DNA of 64,000 nucleotides from Dyadobacter sp. SG02 (GTDB lineage: Bacteria; Bacteroidota; Bacteroidia; Cytophagales; Spirosomataceae), in the NCBI RefSeq assembly GCF_900109045.1, contig NZ_FNYL01000017.1:62001-126000 (forward strand), given 5' to 3'. Numbering within the stretch: position 1 is the stretch's first letter; every line of letters begins with the position of its first letter. Of the stretch, positions 36,196-45,853 are shown in pieces. The notes below the pieces were generated by a model, which saw nothing but the letters and a program-made list of their open reading frames with translations, made no database searches and was not told where the DNA came from. The position numbers were made by a program, and so were the translations under genes.

Positions 36196-37470
36196 TTATT
36201 TTATTGTCCTGAATTCCGTTCTTTCTTCCCACCCGGTCTGTTTTCGAAAGGTCTGCACCTGTTTTTTGAGCGATCCCGAGTCTGATGATCTGAGGGGAGT
36301 TCCGGACTTAAGCAGGACTACATTCTTGCCTGATCTGAATGAGCTTTTTCCCGTAATTGTGCCGCGCGAGAACATATAGCTCGAACGGGGGTTTGCAAAT
36401 TGATTACCCGAAATTAATAGGTCTCCATCGGCAACTTCCCATGCGTGAATAAGGAGATGTACGCCTACGTTTTTGTCAGTTCTGACGGCATGGGACCAGC
36501 CGAAGCCGGAGTTACTACAACGGTTGTCTATGAATTTGCAATTTCTAAATCCAGATTTCCAACCCTTTATCCAAAGTTCGAAAGACTGTTCATTTTTATC
36601 AGCCGTGTTATTACGGAACACTACATTATCAAAATAGGCATTGACAGCCGCGCCCTGCATCGTATAGGCCGCATCAAAAACCTGTGAAACGGAGCAATTT
36701 TCTATCAAACAGTTAGTAGCGGAATTAAATAGCTCAATGCCGTTTCCGTATCTGGTATTTTTGATTTTTGCCCTCGGTAAATAGGATCCTCCGATTTCGG
36801 CGATATCAACTCTTTTTATTTCGACGTTTGATACACCGTCACCTTGGATCGCGTGCCCACCTGTGCCGACTAGTTTCAGATCTTCCACAATCATGTCATC
36901 ACTTAGCTCGATGATTGTATAATTGCCGGCAAGCTGAATGGTATAACGATTGATATCTTTATTGAGTTTGACATAAAGATAACCATCCTGGCTCATAAAA
37001 TCCCAGTTTTGGGCTAATGATGTTTGGTCGGCAATCTTTGACCCATATATCACTCCATTCACTTTGATAAAACCGATGTTTGAATCTGTCAGGTTGGTAT
37101 ACCCTTTAAGTTTTGACGAGTCCCGAAGATTTATACGCCAAATATCGTTGGCTTGTTTTTCAAATGCGTTTGGCATTACCTTTTTATACAAGCTTAGCAC
37201 GGGTTTCCGATCCGAATTGCCATACGCTCCGAGTGTAATTTTTTCTTTTTTGCCGGATGCAGGAATTCTTTTCAGGCTAAAATACAGCGTGTCGCCACGA
37301 CGCAAGAGATAACTATAACCTCTGTATAGTTTATGTAACGTCTTCCAGGGCTTTGTAGAATCTCTTCCGCTGTTCAGATCACTTCCGCTACTCGACAGGT
37401 ATATCTTGTTTTGTGAAAAGGCTTTCTCACACACTAAAATAAATAGTAGCAGTATCAAGAACTTTTTCAT
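36196..37470 (-). CDS. Secreted right-handed beta-helix protein
   Basis: A 424-residue protein with a signal peptide (cleavage after KAFSQ). The mature start KIYLSSSGSDLNSG and the following short repeats (IELSDDMIVEDLKLVG, IEIKRVDIAEIG, ENCSVSQVFDAAY, FDNVVFRNNTADKN) are those of parallel beta-helix, pectate-lyase-like proteins. It could be a polysaccharide lyase or epimerase acting on the EPS, but no catalytic site is identified. It lies between two glycosyltransferase genes on the same strand, 35 bp before the next gene. Confidence 0.75.
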   Translation of the reverse strand: MKKFLILLLFILVCEKAFSQNKIYLSSSGSDLNSGRDSTKPWKTLHKLYRGYSYLLRRGDTLYFSLKRIPASGKKEKITLGAYGNSDRKPVLSLYKKVMPNAFEKQANDIWRINLRDSSKLKGYTNLTDSNIGFIKVNGVIYGSKIADQTSLAQNWDFMSQDGYLYVKLNKDINRYTIQLAGNYTIIELSDDMIVEDLKLVGTGGHAIQGDGVSNVEIKRVDIAEIGGSYLPRAKIKNTRYGNGIELFNSATNCLIENCSVSQVFDAAYTMQGAAVNAYFDNVVFRNNTADKNEQSFELWIKGWKSGFRNCKFIDNRCSNSGFGWSHAVRTDKNVGVHLLIHAWEVADGDLLISGNQFANPRSSYMFSRGTITGKSSFRSGKNVVLLKSGTPLRSSDSGSLKKQVQTFRKQTGWEERTEFRTIK

Positions 37471-37504
37471 AGTCTGCCGATTTAATTAATAAAATCACCG
37501 GTTT

Positions 37505-38659
37505 TTATCGCTGTCCATTCAGGATTCTGTGATAAAAGCTTTTGGTGAGTGTACCAATGTTTACCCAGTCATAATTGGTTCTGATGATCGAAGCCGATTT
37601 TTGTTTGACAAGTTCGAGCTGATCAGGATCGCGCGCCAGACGTACTATTTGATTTGCCAGGTCTTCAGCATTTTCACTTTGAAAAAGAAACCCGGTTTCA
37701 TCGGCTTTGACAATTTCCATAAAAGGTTTGAGGTCTGAACATAGAACAGGCTTTCCATAGCTCAGGCTCAACAGTAATACACCACTCTGATAAATTTCAC
37801 GGTAGGGGAGTACAACCAGATCGGCGTTTTCGTAGAAATTGACAACTTCTTCATCGGGAATGTATCGGAAATCTGTTGTAACGATGTCGTCAATAGCGAG
37901 TTGGGAAATCAGATCCCGGTATTCGTCAAGGTCACTTTTCCAGGCCTTTCCACCGATTGTGAGATGAACAGAGTGGCCTTGTTGTTTTACTTTTGCAACT
38001 GCTTTTAAAAGAACATCCAAGCCTTTCACCTTCTTTATCTGACCAAAAAACAGGAGCCTGAGAGGAGCCTTCGACGAGCTCTTTTCTTTTACCGGTGTAA
38101 TAAATGGAATATAGTTGCCGTGTGGAATGACGGCCGTCGGACGAGTATTGATATTTTTCTCGACAAGAAAGTCCAGAGAGGTTTGATTGTGGACTATTAC
38201 GCCATCGATGAGTAAATAGCACAACTCCTCGATCAATCGACTGGCCTTTTTGTCGAATGCGTTAACGTCGTGTACGGTTACGACAGATTTTAATCCCATC
38301 AATTTACTGAGGATCAAAACAAGGAGATCGATTGATCTGAATGTAAAAAAGTGGAGGTGAACGATGGGTGATTTTTCTTTTCGGGCATTTCGGAAAGCAA
38401 TAAAGTGCCCTTTCAGATATTCAATCGTTTTGGATACAAAACTCCTGGTCCATAAATCATCAAAACAAATAACTGTTTTGACATTTGGATAGGAGCGTAG
38501 ACTGGTCTTGTCGCACGTGTAATAACTTACCGACACACCATTCTCACCTAGCCCGTAAGCTAATCCATAATCATAATAGTCCATCCCGCCATGCCCTCCA
38601 ACGGGTTCTATGAGGGCAATGCCGGGCAAAGCAGAATCATTAAGCGGATTTAATTTCAT
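37505..38659 (-). CDS. Glycosyltransferase family 4 protein
   Basis: A 384-residue GT-B enzyme. The N-terminal domain has ALIEPVGGHGGMDYYDYGLAYGL and HLHFFTFRSIDLLVL. The C-terminal domain has LRLLFFGQIKKVKGLDVLLKAV, a nucleotide-binding loop, and the acidic pattern YREIYQSGVLLLSLSYGKPVL. It adds a sugar to the lipid-linked EPS repeat unit; the sugar is unknown. The pre-start element TACTCAACGTT abuts the ATG directly. Confidence 0.86.
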   Translation of the reverse strand: MKLNPLNDSALPGIALIEPVGGHGGMDYYDYGLAYGLGENGVSVSYYTCDKTSLRSYPNVKTVICFDDLWTRSFVSKTIEYLKGHFIAFRNARKEKSPIVHLHFFTFRSIDLLVLILSKLMGLKSVVTVHDVNAFDKKASRLIEELCYLLIDGVIVHNQTSLDFLVEKNINTRPTAVIPHGNYIPFITPVKEKSSSKAPLRLLFFGQIKKVKGLDVLLKAVAKVKQQGHSVHLTIGGKAWKSDLDEYRDLISQLAIDDIVTTDFRYIPDEEVVNFYENADLVVLPYREIYQSGVLLLSLSYGKPVLCSDLKPFMEIVKADETGFLFQSENAEDLANQIVRLARDPDQLELVKQKSASIIRTNYDWVNIGTLTKSFYHRILNGQR

Positions 38660-38670
38660 AACGTTGAGTA
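38660..38670 (-). repeat. Pre-start element, GT4 copy
   Basis: TACTCAACGTT directly joined to the ATG. Confidence 0.7.
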
Positions 38671-38708
38671 TAATTACTGATCAAGAGGGACCAACAGGTA
38701 GTAGGGTA

Positions 38709-39752
38709 TTATGCTACCTCACCAAGTACTGCAAGAATGTCTTCTTTCTTGCCATCGGCATGGCCGGTCGAGATTGGCTGGAAGTCAAAAGTGTAGTTAT
38801 CAATTTGATGTCGGTTAATCAATCGCTTTGTTTCGTTTTCTTCTTCGGTGAATTTTAGGTTCTTGTCCGAGTAATTATATATTGCATATCTCACTTTACT
38901 GGACTGGGCAAGTACTGCGGGATGTAGCCGGGCTGTAAGGACGAACTGCGCATTTTTTATAGATGACACGGCTGCATCAAGTTCATATCCAAATACTTTC
39001 TTTGTTTCCAGGCCGTTTTGCATAAAGATTTCTTCACAAAGCTGTGCCTGCTCGAGATCGGTCTCCGAATCACAAATGAGATTGACAACATTCCGGATTT
39101 TGAGATTTTTGCAAAGAGTTACGGTCAGCTCAGCCAACTTGGTATTTACCTCGCTGTTGTTGAGATTTTTATATTCAGTAAGGTCCCGGCAGCTAAAAAC
39201 GACGTAATCTTCTTCAAATATGCGAGGTGTTTCGTTTGTAGCTTGCAAGAAGGCGATATCGGGAACAAAGCCCAGCTTGTTGTATGGGACTCTGAGTTCT
39301 TTCGCCACGGCAATCGACTTATGGTCTCGCAGAAAGATCCGGTTCGAAATCATGCCAGCTAATTTTATAAACATCTTGGTTTGTAACTTATTAGCTGTAT
39401 CAATCCCGATACCCATATAGTAGACTGGAATTCCGGTAAGCTTCGCAAGTGTCATATACTTAATTCCACCCGTACCTCCCTGGTCCATAAAGCAGGTCCC
39501 ACCACCCCAGATAATTGCACTTGACCCTTTTACCTGCGATTGGAACTGGCTGATCGAGGTCTTCAACAATGAGAAAGTTTCAAGGCGCACATTCTTGCGT
39601 TGAAAAGCGATTGCCTGATCCAAAGTATCTTTATCGCCATAAGTGAAAATAGCGATTTCAGAAAATTTATCCTTATAGTAGTCAATCAATGTCGACAGCA
39701 TGAGCAGGTCGCCAAAGTTGCCGCCGTAGTATCCGATAAGCGAGAGTTTCAT
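38709..39752 (-). CDS. Polysaccharide pyruvyl transferase family protein
   Basis: A 347-residue protein with the family opening LIGYYGGNFGDLLMLSTLIDYY and AIIWGGGTCFMDQGG. The C-terminal half has VLTARLHPAVLAQSSKV. It would put pyruvate ketals on EPS sugars, making the polymer acidic; some relatives act differently (CsaB-type). Its start overlaps the end of the flippase gene by 4 bp, so the two are likely coupled. Confidence 0.85.
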   Translation of the reverse strand: MKLSLIGYYGGNFGDLLMLSTLIDYYKDKFSEIAIFTYGDKDTLDQAIAFQRKNVRLETFSLLKTSISQFQSQVKGSSAIIWGGGTCFMDQGGTGGIKYMTLAKLTGIPVYYMGIGIDTANKLQTKMFIKLAGMISNRIFLRDHKSIAVAKELRVPYNKLGFVPDIAFLQATNETPRIFEEDYVVFSCRDLTEYKNLNNSEVNTKLAELTVTLCKNLKIRNVVNLICDSETDLEQAQLCEEIFMQNGLETKKVFGYELDAAVSSIKNAQFVLTARLHPAVLAQSSKVRYAIYNYSDKNLKFTEEENETKRLINRHQIDNYTFDFQPISTGHADGKKEDILAVLGEVA

Positions 39753-40981
39753 TCTGCAACAGTGATTTTAAGGCTTTTGAAGTGATTCGTGTAAATAGTG
39801 TAATACAATCCTGCGACGAGTAATTCGCTAAAAATATAACTGGTTGCGATCGCGCTCACCCCGTGGCTGCGAAAGAAGTATACAAAAGCGGCTTGGAACA
39901 GGATTGATCCAACGGAGGCCAGCAACTTCTTCCCAATGCTTTGTTCCGAGAGTATTGCAGCGCCGAGTGCTGTCGAGAAGAACCTGAAAGGCAGGCTGCA
40001 TGCCAGGGTGCGCAATATCATAGTTGCTGCACCGAAATCTTTTGGATAAATACTTCCGATAATGAAATCGGCCGAAAGGAACAATCCGAGTGCAACCAAT
40101 AAGCCGCCCGCAAAAGACGCGATCGCATGTCGGATCGGGATCATGTAGGAAGAGTGAGTTGGTGCGAGTTTATGATATTTCGGAAGAAAATATGTGCCGA
40201 ATATCGTATTGGGCAGTATGTAACAAGCCGCCAGAATAGTGTTAGCAGCGCTATAAACCGCTGAGGCTGTCGAACCAAACAGATAAATAGAGAATACCGT
40301 CGAGATTTGTATCTGTGCAATGTTGAGCGTGCCATTGAGAGAGTAATTGACTGATTCTCTCAGATAGCGAAGAAGCTCTTTGAATTTGACCGAAAAGTTC
40401 AGAAGGTATTTAGGTTTGCTTCTTTTATGGGCAACCACTAAAAGAACCAGTGCAAAAAGGTGCGCGACGCAAAGTGTTAATGCAAGATTGGTCAAGTTGA
40501 AGGCCAATATAAGCGTCGAAGCGGCCACTACTATCAACCGGACTACCGGCAGGAGGCTCTGAAGAATGGACACGCTATTGAATTCTTCTTCAAATTGGGC
40601 ATAAGCTACCGAAATGTACTGCACAGTTTGCGGTAGGTAATAGGTCGCAAAACATACAGCAACAAGTAATCCGATATCCGAGTTGACAAAGACCAGGGTA
40701 CTCAGGGCTATCGCAAGCAATGTGGTAATCAGAAGAGACAAGGAGGCGAGGGAGGCGAGCGAGTTCATCTGTGAGGGATTAACGCACGCTTTTCTGAGAA
40801 AAAGCCCGGATGCCCCCATGCCCGCAAGCGGACCGATAATGGATAGCATGGAATTTGAGGCGGCATATTTACCGAAATCCGAGATCGCCAAATGGTGGCT
40901 TATGACAACTTGAAGCAAAAAAGTTGCCCCCGCGGCGCCGAACCCGGAAATCAGTACCCGAATAATTTTGTTCTTAAGCAT
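39749..40981 (-). CDS. Oligosaccharide flippase (Wzx/MATE-like)
   Basis: A 410-residue inner-membrane protein with about 12-14 helices. The start MLKNKIIRVLISGFGAAGATFLLQ is the common N-terminus of polysaccharide flippases. It moves the undecaprenyl-linked repeat unit across the inner membrane. The ATG at 40981 is chosen; the longer frame starts inside the upstream polymerase gene. It lies 25 bp after the polymerase gene and overlaps the pyruvyl transferase gene by 4 bp. Confidence 0.85.
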   Translation of the reverse strand: MLKNKIIRVLISGFGAAGATFLLQVVISHHLAISDFGKYAASNSMLSIIGPLAGMGASGLFLRKACVNPSQMNSLASLASLSLLITTLLAIALSTLVFVNSDIGLLVAVCFATYYLPQTVQYISVAYAQFEEEFNSVSILQSLLPVVRLIVVAASTLILAFNLTNLALTLCVAHLFALVLLVVAHKRSKPKYLLNFSVKFKELLRYLRESVNYSLNGTLNIAQIQISTVFSIYLFGSTASAVYSAANTILAACYILPNTIFGTYFLPKYHKLAPTHSSYMIPIRHAIASFAGGLLVALGLFLSADFIIGSIYPKDFGAATMILRTLACSLPFRFFSTALGAAILSEQSIGKKLLASVGSILFQAAFVYFFRSHGVSAIATSYIFSELLVAGLYYTIYTNHFKSLKITVAE

Positions 40982-41006
40982 TTGGCAACAAGCAATTAGC
41001 GTATTT

Positions 41007-42293
41007 TTAAACCGATTCGAGCATTGTAGAATCAACGGGAGTATCAACCGGACCTCTTTTCGGCGAAGCTTTTGATACTGGCGCTAACGATTTGGCCATC
41101 AGAAAAGCCTGGCATACCGACACGAGGATGGTAAAAGAGGATTCTGTAAATGCCTGGAACAGAATCGTGATCAAAATAAATGAAGCGATCACGTAGTTTT
41201 TGCGTTTCATATGCATTTGAAAAATCAATACGAAAAGCAACACATGGCAAATGAGAAATAGCCCACCCATTTGATAGCCGATTACTCCAAGTAAACTTTC
41301 GTTTCCATTCTGGTAGAGAGATGCTTCTCCGGTCTTGAACGGCGAAGGTGATATACGGCTGGCAATTGTTTCCAGGTAGGCGACGTATCCGGCGGTACCT
41401 AATCCATTGCCCCAAAAAGGGTCTTCCAGTGCTGACCTTATACCAAAGACAAGTCCTGATATGTGGTTAGCGGTAGACTTGAAAGGGGTATCATCAAATC
41501 CATAATAGAATGTCCAGCCGTCATACATGATGGGCAGGGCAAATATGAAGGTGAGTGAGAGGACGATCAGTATTTGGTTTACATATTTCGCATAGTTGCC
41601 CAACAGAAATATGAGTGATCCGAATAGTGAAGTCTTGGTTTTGGCCAGCAAGGTTACAACAGCCGTAATCCCCCATTTTACAGGTTGACGCTTACCGATT
41701 TGATAATAACAAAACAGGAAAAGACACGTGAATGCGAATGTCAGCGGCGATAAGTAGAAAGACCCCAGCCTTAGCGAATTGACCGAGAAGACATCACGGG
41801 TATAATAGTTACCAGGGATGCTTCCACCGAACAACTTGCTGAAAATGACGTATTTGATAGAAAAAGGAATAAAATATTCAGCAACTGCCACGATCAAGCC
41901 AGCCAGGAAAATTTTCTCGATGTACCTTAGCAACTTGCCGAGAATGTGATCCGGGGTTTGAAACGCACAGTAAATCCAAAAGTAGATAAACAACAATTGG
42001 GTGTAGCAGATTACCACCAGAGATGGATCCCATTCCTGTATCAGGGTAATATCGATTATAAACCGGATCGTCAGGTAGAGAAGCATCCATTTGGTCAACA
42101 CTACAACCTTCTGCCTTTTAGTATCTTTTCGTTTAAAAGATATAACCGCCAGAATGTATAGAGCGGCACCGCCCACTTGAAGGATTTTTCCAACAGACCG
42201 GAGGCTGAGCGAATTTAGAAGGTTGGAAAAAGACGCAACCAAAATAAAAAGCAGCCCTGCATAGGTGATTATATCGGATTTGGATAGCTTCAT
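41007..42293 (-). CDS. O-antigen/EPS polymerase (Wzy-like)
   Basis: A 428-residue integral membrane protein with about 10-12 hydrophobic segments and a large periplasmic loop (GWTFYYGFDDTPFKSTANHISG to SLYQNGNESLLG). The loop includes DPFWGNGLGTAGYVAYLETI, a pattern of the Wzy/ligase class. Sequence conservation in this class is low, so the call rests on topology and on its place beside wzx- and wzc-type genes. No pre-start element abuts its ATG, but a copy lies 66 bp upstream beside a strong hairpin. Confidence 0.75.
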   Translation of the reverse strand: MKLSKSDIITYAGLLFILVASFSNLLNSLSLRSVGKILQVGGAALYILAVISFKRKDTKRQKVVVLTKWMLLYLTIRFIIDITLIQEWDPSLVVICYTQLLFIYFWIYCAFQTPDHILGKLLRYIEKIFLAGLIVAVAEYFIPFSIKYVIFSKLFGGSIPGNYYTRDVFSVNSLRLGSFYLSPLTFAFTCLFLFCYYQIGKRQPVKWGITAVVTLLAKTKTSLFGSLIFLLGNYAKYVNQILIVLSLTFIFALPIMYDGWTFYYGFDDTPFKSTANHISGLVFGIRSALEDPFWGNGLGTAGYVAYLETIASRISPSPFKTGEASLYQNGNESLLGVIGYQMGGLFLICHVLLFVLIFQMHMKRKNYVIASFILITILFQAFTESSFTILVSVCQAFLMAKSLAPVSKASPKRGPVDTPVDSTMLESV

Positions 42294-42359
42294 TATGTTT
42301 GGCTTGAACCAATTTACCTCCCAGGGCTCACTATCCCGGCAGCTACATTGGTTATTATA

Positions 42360-42370
42360 ACGTTGAGTAT
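42360..42370 (-). repeat. Pre-start element, copy between kinase and polymerase genes
   Basis: TACTCAACGTT, 66 nt before the polymerase ATG. This is the one copy in the cluster not next to a start codon. It is just downstream of the 12-bp hairpin. Confidence 0.65.
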
Positions 42371-42383
42371 TTTTAAGCGATCA

Positions 42384-42416
42384 TCTGCTACGGGTTCTGA
42401 TAGCCCGTAGCAGATG
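42384..42416. repeat. Perfect 12-bp inverted repeat between kinase and polymerase genes
   Basis: ATCTGCTACGGG (42384-42395) and CCCGTAGCAGAT (42405-42416) around a 9-nt loop, 5 bp past the kinase stop. No T run follows on the minus strand. It could be an attenuating or protective stem in the operon mRNA. Confidence 0.6.
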
Positions 42417-42421
42417 GGCCT

Positions 42422-44788
42422 TTAAATTTTACTGATCATCTTCTTTAGCTTCGTCTCGACATTGGAGCGGCCGCTATTTTCATCATCGTAGTAGCCGTAA
42501 CCATAGCCGCCGTACCCATACCCATACCCGTAACCGACACCGTAGTTAACACCATTAAAGATGATGGAGAGATTGGCAAATCGCTTGGTTCTTTGAAGTT
42601 CTCCAATTCGTTTCAAATGGTCGATAATCGTGTAATTGAAACGAACAATGTAGAGAGTGGCATCTGCATGCTCGGCAATCAGTGCCGAGTCTGTAACGAG
42701 ACCGTAAGGCGGGGAGTCGATCAGAATATAGTCATACTTTTGGCGAAGTTCCGCCAGCAACAGCGGCAGCTTGCCATTGCTCAGGAGTTCTGACGGGTTC
42801 GGGGGAATAGGCCCGCTCGTCAGTACGTCGAATTTAGGGTGAACTCCCGTAGACTGAATAAAGTCTTCATAGTGTCCCTGACCGATAAGACAGTTGGAAA
42901 TCCCGAATTTATTGGGAACCATCAGGCGGTCATGAAGTGTGGGTTTTCGAAGGTCGAGCCCGATAAGCAATACTCGTTTATCGGAGTATGCCAGGCTGGC
43001 TGCCAGGTTGATACTCACAAAGCTCTTACCTTCACCTCCGATCGACGAGGTGAACATGATTACCCTACAACTGCCATCGCCCAGGTACTGTAAGTTCGTT
43101 CGAAGTGCCCGGAATTGCTCGGCAACAGCACTTCTGCTGGTCATTTTGATAATGGCATCTTCGCCCGACTGCCCAGCCTTCATCTGACCGATTTCCCCGA
43201 GGATTGCCGAGTGAGTCACTTTTTCAATTTCTTCTCTTCGCTGAACCGTGTTGTTCATCAGGAAAAGCAGATTGATAAGTAATACCGGTATGACCAGACC
43301 TCCAACGCCTGCACCAAGCCAGACAAATGCTTTTTTAGGCTTGATAGGATTGAAAGTAGCGATTGGAGCATCAATGAGCCTGCTGTCTGTAACTGTTGAA
43401 GCATACGCCAGAGCAGTTTCTTCCCGTTTCTGCAACAGGTACAGGTAAAGTTCCTCTTTGATTGATTGCTGACGTTTGATACCTACGAATTCCCTTTCTT
43501 TTTTCGGGATGCTGCGCAGGCCAGCCGAGAACCTCGTATTAATGCCTTCCAGATTTCGCTTTGTCACCGCCATTCCCCTTTTCAGGTTTTGAACGTTTTC
43601 CCGGATCGATTGGCGCGTACCTGCGAGCTGCGTATTGATCGTTTCGAGCAAAGGGTTGTTGGGTGAGGTCGTTCTGGCATAGCGTTCCCGCTGTAATTCA
43701 AGTTCGTTGAATTTGGTCAAAAGGGACACAAGCACCGGATCATCAATCATATAGGTAGCAGGTGCAACAGCGCCTTCGCCGGCATTCTGAATGTAGTTAT
43801 CGACACTTTCCAGGATGCTGATTTTTGTATTAACCTCGTTGAGCTTGGTGTCGTTCTCTTTGATGTTTTCGAGGAACAACTGTGACTCTGCGCTGATATC
43901 GGTGATCCCCTGGTTTGTTTTGTAGGATTCTACGTCTTTTTCGACATCTCCCAGCTCTCCTGTGATAAGCCCGAGGCGGTTTTCAATAAATTTAAGCGTA
44001 TTGCTGGCTTCGCTGTTTTTATCGCTGAGAGAAGATTGGACGTACACATCCAGCAATTTGTTCAGGACATCCTTAGAGCGCTGTACGTGTGAATCTTCGA
44101 ATGTCAATTCAAGCACGGTACTTTTTACATTTGGTTGTTCGACAGACAGCGATTTTAGCATGATCTCTGCCAGATTTTTTACCTCAGTAAAAACAACTGT
44201 AACATCCGTGAATTCGGACGGTACACCTTTGGTGACCACAAAAGCACCCCAGGCATTGTTAAAGCGCTGGTTGAACGTAAAGACTTTGTCTTCGTCATTG
44301 AACCGGAAGTGCGTACTGTCCACCATGTGGATTACCAGCGGTTCTTTGTAAGCCAAAGGTGTAACTACCTCTGGTTTGATGATTATCGGGCTTGTTTTGT
44401 AGAGGCTAACCTTTCTTAAACCATCTTTCGCCCTGTACGCAACGTCCAGGTTCAGTTCTTTGATGACCTGCTCCATCAATGTCTGAGACCTTATAATCTC
44501 CAATTCGTTCTCAACCAATTTGTTGCCTCCAAATTGAGAGCTCAACTCTGAAAGTATGTCCCCTTGCGCGCCGCTGAGTCCTTTATTTTCGTCTTTAATC
44601 AAGATCGAAGTCTTGGTACTGTACGTCGGCGGAGTCACCTGCAGATAGAAAAATGCCGAGATGAGCGCAAGAAAGAGAAAGACGGGGAAGAGGTACCAGT
44701 AACGCAAATATCTTTGTACGTGCTCGTTAAGGTTGAATTCCTCTTCGTGGTCATCCAGGTCGAGGTGCTGGTTATTTTGATTGGTCAT
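42422..44788 (-). CDS. Wzc-type polysaccharide co-polymerase and tyrosine autokinase
   Basis: A 788-residue inner-membrane protein. An N-terminal Wzz domain lies between helices near 30-50 and 510-530, with a long coiled-coil periplasmic part containing a GNVR-like segment. The cytoplasmic BY-kinase domain has Walker A SSIGGEGKS (GGEGKS at 584-589), the second Walker motif LLIGLDLRKPTL and Walker B YDYILIDSPP. The tail is a Tyr cluster (YGYGYGYGGYGYGYYDD), the usual autophosphorylation site. It controls EPS chain length and export with the Wza-type protein and the CpsB-type phosphatase encoded upstream. Confidence 0.94.
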   Translation of the reverse strand: MTNQNNQHLDLDDHEEEFNLNEHVQRYLRYWYLFPVFLFLALISAFFYLQVTPPTYSTKTSILIKDENKGLSGAQGDILSELSSQFGGNKLVENELEIIRSQTLMEQVIKELNLDVAYRAKDGLRKVSLYKTSPIIIKPEVVTPLAYKEPLVIHMVDSTHFRFNDEDKVFTFNQRFNNAWGAFVVTKGVPSEFTDVTVVFTEVKNLAEIMLKSLSVEQPNVKSTVLELTFEDSHVQRSKDVLNKLLDVYVQSSLSDKNSEASNTLKFIENRLGLITGELGDVEKDVESYKTNQGITDISAESQLFLENIKENDTKLNEVNTKISILESVDNYIQNAGEGAVAPATYMIDDPVLVSLLTKFNELELQRERYARTTSPNNPLLETINTQLAGTRQSIRENVQNLKRGMAVTKRNLEGINTRFSAGLRSIPKKEREFVGIKRQQSIKEELYLYLLQKREETALAYASTVTDSRLIDAPIATFNPIKPKKAFVWLGAGVGGLVIPVLLINLLFLMNNTVQRREEIEKVTHSAILGEIGQMKAGQSGEDAIIKMTSRSAVAEQFRALRTNLQYLGDGSCRVIMFTSSIGGEGKSFVSINLAASLAYSDKRVLLIGLDLRKPTLHDRLMVPNKFGISNCLIGQGHYEDFIQSTGVHPKFDVLTSGPIPPNPSELLSNGKLPLLLAELRQKYDYILIDSPPYGLVTDSALIAEHADATLYIVRFNYTIIDHLKRIGELQRTKRFANLSIIFNGVNYGVGYGYGYGYGGYGYGYYDDENSGRSNVETKLKKMISKI

Positions 44789-44799
44789 AACATTGAGTA
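44789..44799 (-). repeat. Pre-start element, kinase copy
   Basis: TACTCAATGTT directly joined to the ATG; one difference from the consensus. Confidence 0.65.
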
Positions 44800-44840
44800 T
44801 ATGTTGCCCGGAAAGGCATTAACGATCTGTTGAGTTTGAT

Positions 44841-45668
44841 CTATTTGGTGAAATTCAGGATTAGAATTCCAAGCGTACCCACCGCAGCGACGATTGATGT
44901 CACAATTGGTACAAGTTGTACATTCCGATCCGTTGCATTGAGCCTCGTTTTGATCGGCTCCACATAGATTACGTCGTTTTTGTGAACATAATAAAACGGA
45001 GACGTAAAAATGTCGCGGGATGTAAGGTCGACTCTTGCATACTCCCTTTTTCCATTTTCTTCCCGGATGATGAGCACATTGTCTCTTCGGCCGAAAATAG
45101 TGAGGTCACCGGCAAGGCTTATCACTTCCGGAAGGGAGATTTTTTCATCAGGGATTACATACACCGACGGGCGGGCAATTTCTCCAAGCACCGAAACCTT
45201 GAAGTTCAGGTTGCGCACAATGACAGATGGCTCTTTCAGGAAATTCTTCAGTCGTACACGGATGGTGTCGGCGGCGTCGGTGGTACGGAGGCCGACGATC
45301 TTCAACTTTCCTACGAGCGGGATTTCAATTGAGCCATCCGCGTCAACCAGGTAACCGAGGGGCTGGGTCCTTGCACCACCACCAGTAGTTGAATAGTTGG
45401 TACTAGCAGTGGTGAATGAGTTCGGCGTGTTGAAAACCTCGTTAGCCTCTGCATTCAAGCTTCCTACAACGATTGACAGCAAATCGTTAGGTTGGATCGT
45501 GGGAATATATTTCTGTTTAATTTCCTGGGTTGAATACTGTAAGCTGTCGCCTTGGAAATATACAATGGATTTGGTGGAGACACATGAAGTGACTCCTCCG
45601 ATTATCGCGATAAAAATAGATAGTGATGTAAGCGGGACTAATGCTTTTCGCGCGAATTTCAGATTCAT
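44841..45668 (-). CDS. Polysaccharide export protein (Wza-like lipoprotein)
   Basis: A 275-residue outer-membrane lipoprotein: the signal ends in GVTSC (lipobox). The Poly_export domain starts at YIPTIQPNDLLSIVVGSL and includes YLVDADGSIEIPLVGKLKIVG. One SLBB domain follows (KVSVLGEIARPSVYVIPDEK). A C-terminal helix (VPIVTSIVAAVGTLGILIL) could cross the outer membrane as in Wza. It is the EPS exit channel, 52 bp upstream of the kinase gene. Confidence 0.93.
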   Translation of the reverse strand: MNLKFARKALVPLTSLSIFIAIIGGVTSCVSTKSIVYFQGDSLQYSTQEIKQKYIPTIQPNDLLSIVVGSLNAEANEVFNTPNSFTTASTNYSTTGGGARTQPLGYLVDADGSIEIPLVGKLKIVGLRTTDAADTIRVRLKNFLKEPSVIVRNLNFKVSVLGEIARPSVYVIPDEKISLPEVISLAGDLTIFGRRDNVLIIREENGKREYARVDLTSRDIFTSPFYYVHKNDVIYVEPIKTRLNATDRNVQLVPIVTSIVAAVGTLGILILNFTK

Positions 45669-45676
45669 ATTGATTT

Positions 45677-45687
45677 AACGATGAGTA
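45677..45687 (-). repeat. Pre-start element, export gene copy
   Basis: TACTCATCGTT, 8 nt before the ATG; one difference from the consensus. Confidence 0.55.
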
Positions 45688-45797
45688 AAATAAATTCTTA
45701 AAGTATTGATTAGTAGTCTTTTCTGGTTAGCTAATTGCCTTTTTTCTTGTTTATCCAGTCTTTATGTTTGATAAATTGTCAGTCAATTTTTCAAAAT

Positions 45798-45811
45798 GCC
45801 TATCGTTAGGC
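45798..45811 (-). promoter_or_regulatory. Small hairpin in the long leader of the export gene
   Basis: GCCTA-TCGT-TAGGC. On the minus strand it reads GCCTAACGATAGGC followed by ATTTT. It lies about 40 nt into a predicted 180-nt leader and may act as a pause or attenuator. Confidence 0.35.
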
Positions 45812-45853
45812 TTCTTGGTAATGTCCAAATGGCTTGTAGATGGGTATTTACTA

